The notes below the pieces were generated by a model. That model was not told the origin of the DNA and searched no databases. It saw nothing but the letters and a program-made list of their open reading frames with translations. Shown piece by piece: positions 6,229 through 6,614 of a stretch of DNA of 6,614 bases. Both the position numbers and the translations under genes were made by a program. Within the stretch, counting starts at the first letter, position 1; the number at the start of each line of letters is the position of its first letter. The stretch is from Dehalococcoidia bacterium UBA5629. GTDB lineage: Bacteria; Chloroflexota; Dehalococcoidia; GIF9; UBA5629. The DNA is taken from positions 1 to 6,614 of the forward strand of contig DIKB01000060.1 in assembly GCA_002421445.1 (NCBI GenBank), in the 5' to 3' direction.

Positions 6229-6262
6229 CTTAAAAATCGGCTTAATTTGGCCGATTTTTAAG
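6229..6262 (+). terminator. Intrinsic terminator of tRNA-Gly
   Basis: A perfect 13-bp inverted repeat, CTTAAAAATCGGC (6229-6241) and GCCGATTTTTAAG (6250-6262), is separated by an 8-nt loop. The GC core CGGC/GCCG is flanked by A5 on the left arm and T5 on the right, so it should work in the plus direction and possibly in both. It starts 6 nt after the tRNA CCA end. Confidence 0.88.
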
Positions 6263-6422
6263 TTTCCAGGCCTCTTGCCATAAAAGCAGGCTTCGCAAAT
6301 AGGAGATATTTTCAATGTAAACTATGAAATTCGACGGTCTACCTATGAACAATTATCTGCAGAAAATTGCCATTTACTTGCCTGAAAGCAAATTCTTTAT
6401 TTCCTAACGAGCCACCAACTGG
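6263..6422. other. Spacer without a recognised gene
   Basis: Nothing firm is seen here. AGGAG at 6301-6305 precedes a start-stop pair ATG-TAA at 6315-6320, and a 27-codon frame runs from ATG 6324 to TAA 6407. Neither resembles a known protein. Together they could be the remains of a decayed gene. Confidence 0.4.
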
Positions 6423-6451
6423 TTGTCACTGCTTCAATAAAATGATATCCT
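6423..6451 (+). promoter_or_regulatory. Probable promoter of the antitoxin-like gene
   Basis: The -35 TTGTCA (6423-6428, five of six) and -10 TATCCT (6446-6451, four of six) are 17 nt apart. Transcription would start near 6458, leaving a 20-nt leader that contains the GAGAGGT ribosome site. A short inverted repeat CAAC-TG-GTTG overlaps the -35 and TCAA-TTG-TTGA follows the -10. Either could be an operator, but both are short. Confidence 0.5.
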
Positions 6452-6477
6452 TTCAATTGTTGAGAGGTAGATACATC

Positions 6478-6614
6478 ATGAAGATAAAGGATTTAATCTT
6501 TAAGGAAATCGAAAAGGTTCCCGAACAGCATCTTCCTGAGGTACTGGATTTCATTCGCTCACTGGAAGAAGGCAAGATATTTAAAGAGAAAATAGGTATA
6601 GCTATTGCCAGTGA
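6478..6614 (+). CDS. Small protein resembling DUF2281-type antitoxins (3' partial)
   Basis: The ATG at 6478 follows a GAGAGGT ribosome site (6462-6468) and opens a frame that is still open at the window end (45 complete codons). The visible sequence is charged and predicted helical: MKIKDLIFKEIEKVPEQ, then LPEVLDFIRSLEEGK, then KEKIGIAIAS. The 'EIEKVPEQHLPEVLDFIRSLE' type pattern is what I remember from small DUF2281-like proteins annotated as antitoxin components, often next to a PIN or MazF-like toxin. If so, the toxin gene should lie just outside the window. The call rests on pattern memory over a short stretch, so the coding status is firmer than the function. It has its own probable promoter downstream of the tRNA terminator. 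Confidence 0.65.
   Translation, partial: MKIKDLIFKEIEKVPEQHLPEVLDFIRSLEEGKIFKEKIGIAIAS

Noticed and set aside
6324..6407. 27-codon plus-strand frame after the tRNA terminator
   Set aside because: The nearest good ribosome site is 18 nt away, and the peptide resembles nothing known.

Overview
The window looks like a piece of an anaerobic bacterial chromosome. The most likely source is a Dehalococcoidia-like member of the Chloroflexota. That placement is an inference from gene content: a flavin/Fe-S NuoF/HndC-type subunit followed by a CooC-type nickel-insertion ATPase, and a lipoprotein with the Ig-like domain style common in that group. No rRNA or marker gene here confirms it.

Left arm (bases 2-2413, + strand): three tightly packed genes that look like the tail of one operon. 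The first is a NuoF/HndC/HydB-type NAD(P)H-binding Fe-S flavoprotein, cut off by the window start. It overlaps cooC by ATGA. cooC is followed 7 nt later by a small protein whose C-terminal half resembles DUF3786. The likely theme is carbon monoxide dehydrogenase / Wood-Ljungdahl metabolism, with electron transfer to or from pyridine nucleotide and maturation of the Ni-Fe-S enzyme.

Middle (2442-5975, - strand, convergent with the left arm): two tandem 3-oxoacyl-ACP synthases (KAS II, FabF type), each with an intact Cys-His-His triad, followed downstream by a small Ig-domain lipoprotein with its own likely promoter. The upstream fabF paralogue probably starts at a TTG codon at 5822. It is preceded by a strong sigma70-type promoter (TTGACA-N17-GATAAT) and a leader of about 113 nt. 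The leader carries a terminator-like hairpin with a T6 run, so attenuation of the fabF pair is possible. The upstream paralogue also has Phe where E. coli KAS II has the acyl-pocket residue Ile108, which suggests the two enzymes differ in chain-length preference.

Right arm (about 5976-6614, + strand): an AT-rich intergenic stretch, a complete tRNA-Gly(UCC) with its own promoter and a strong intrinsic terminator, a roughly 215-nt spacer, and the start of a small gene resembling DUF2281-type antitoxins, cut off by the window end. I see no CRISPR array, insertion sequence or phage gene. The most original points are the fabF leader, the Phe108 substitution and the atypical ferredoxin cysteine spacing in the flavoprotein.
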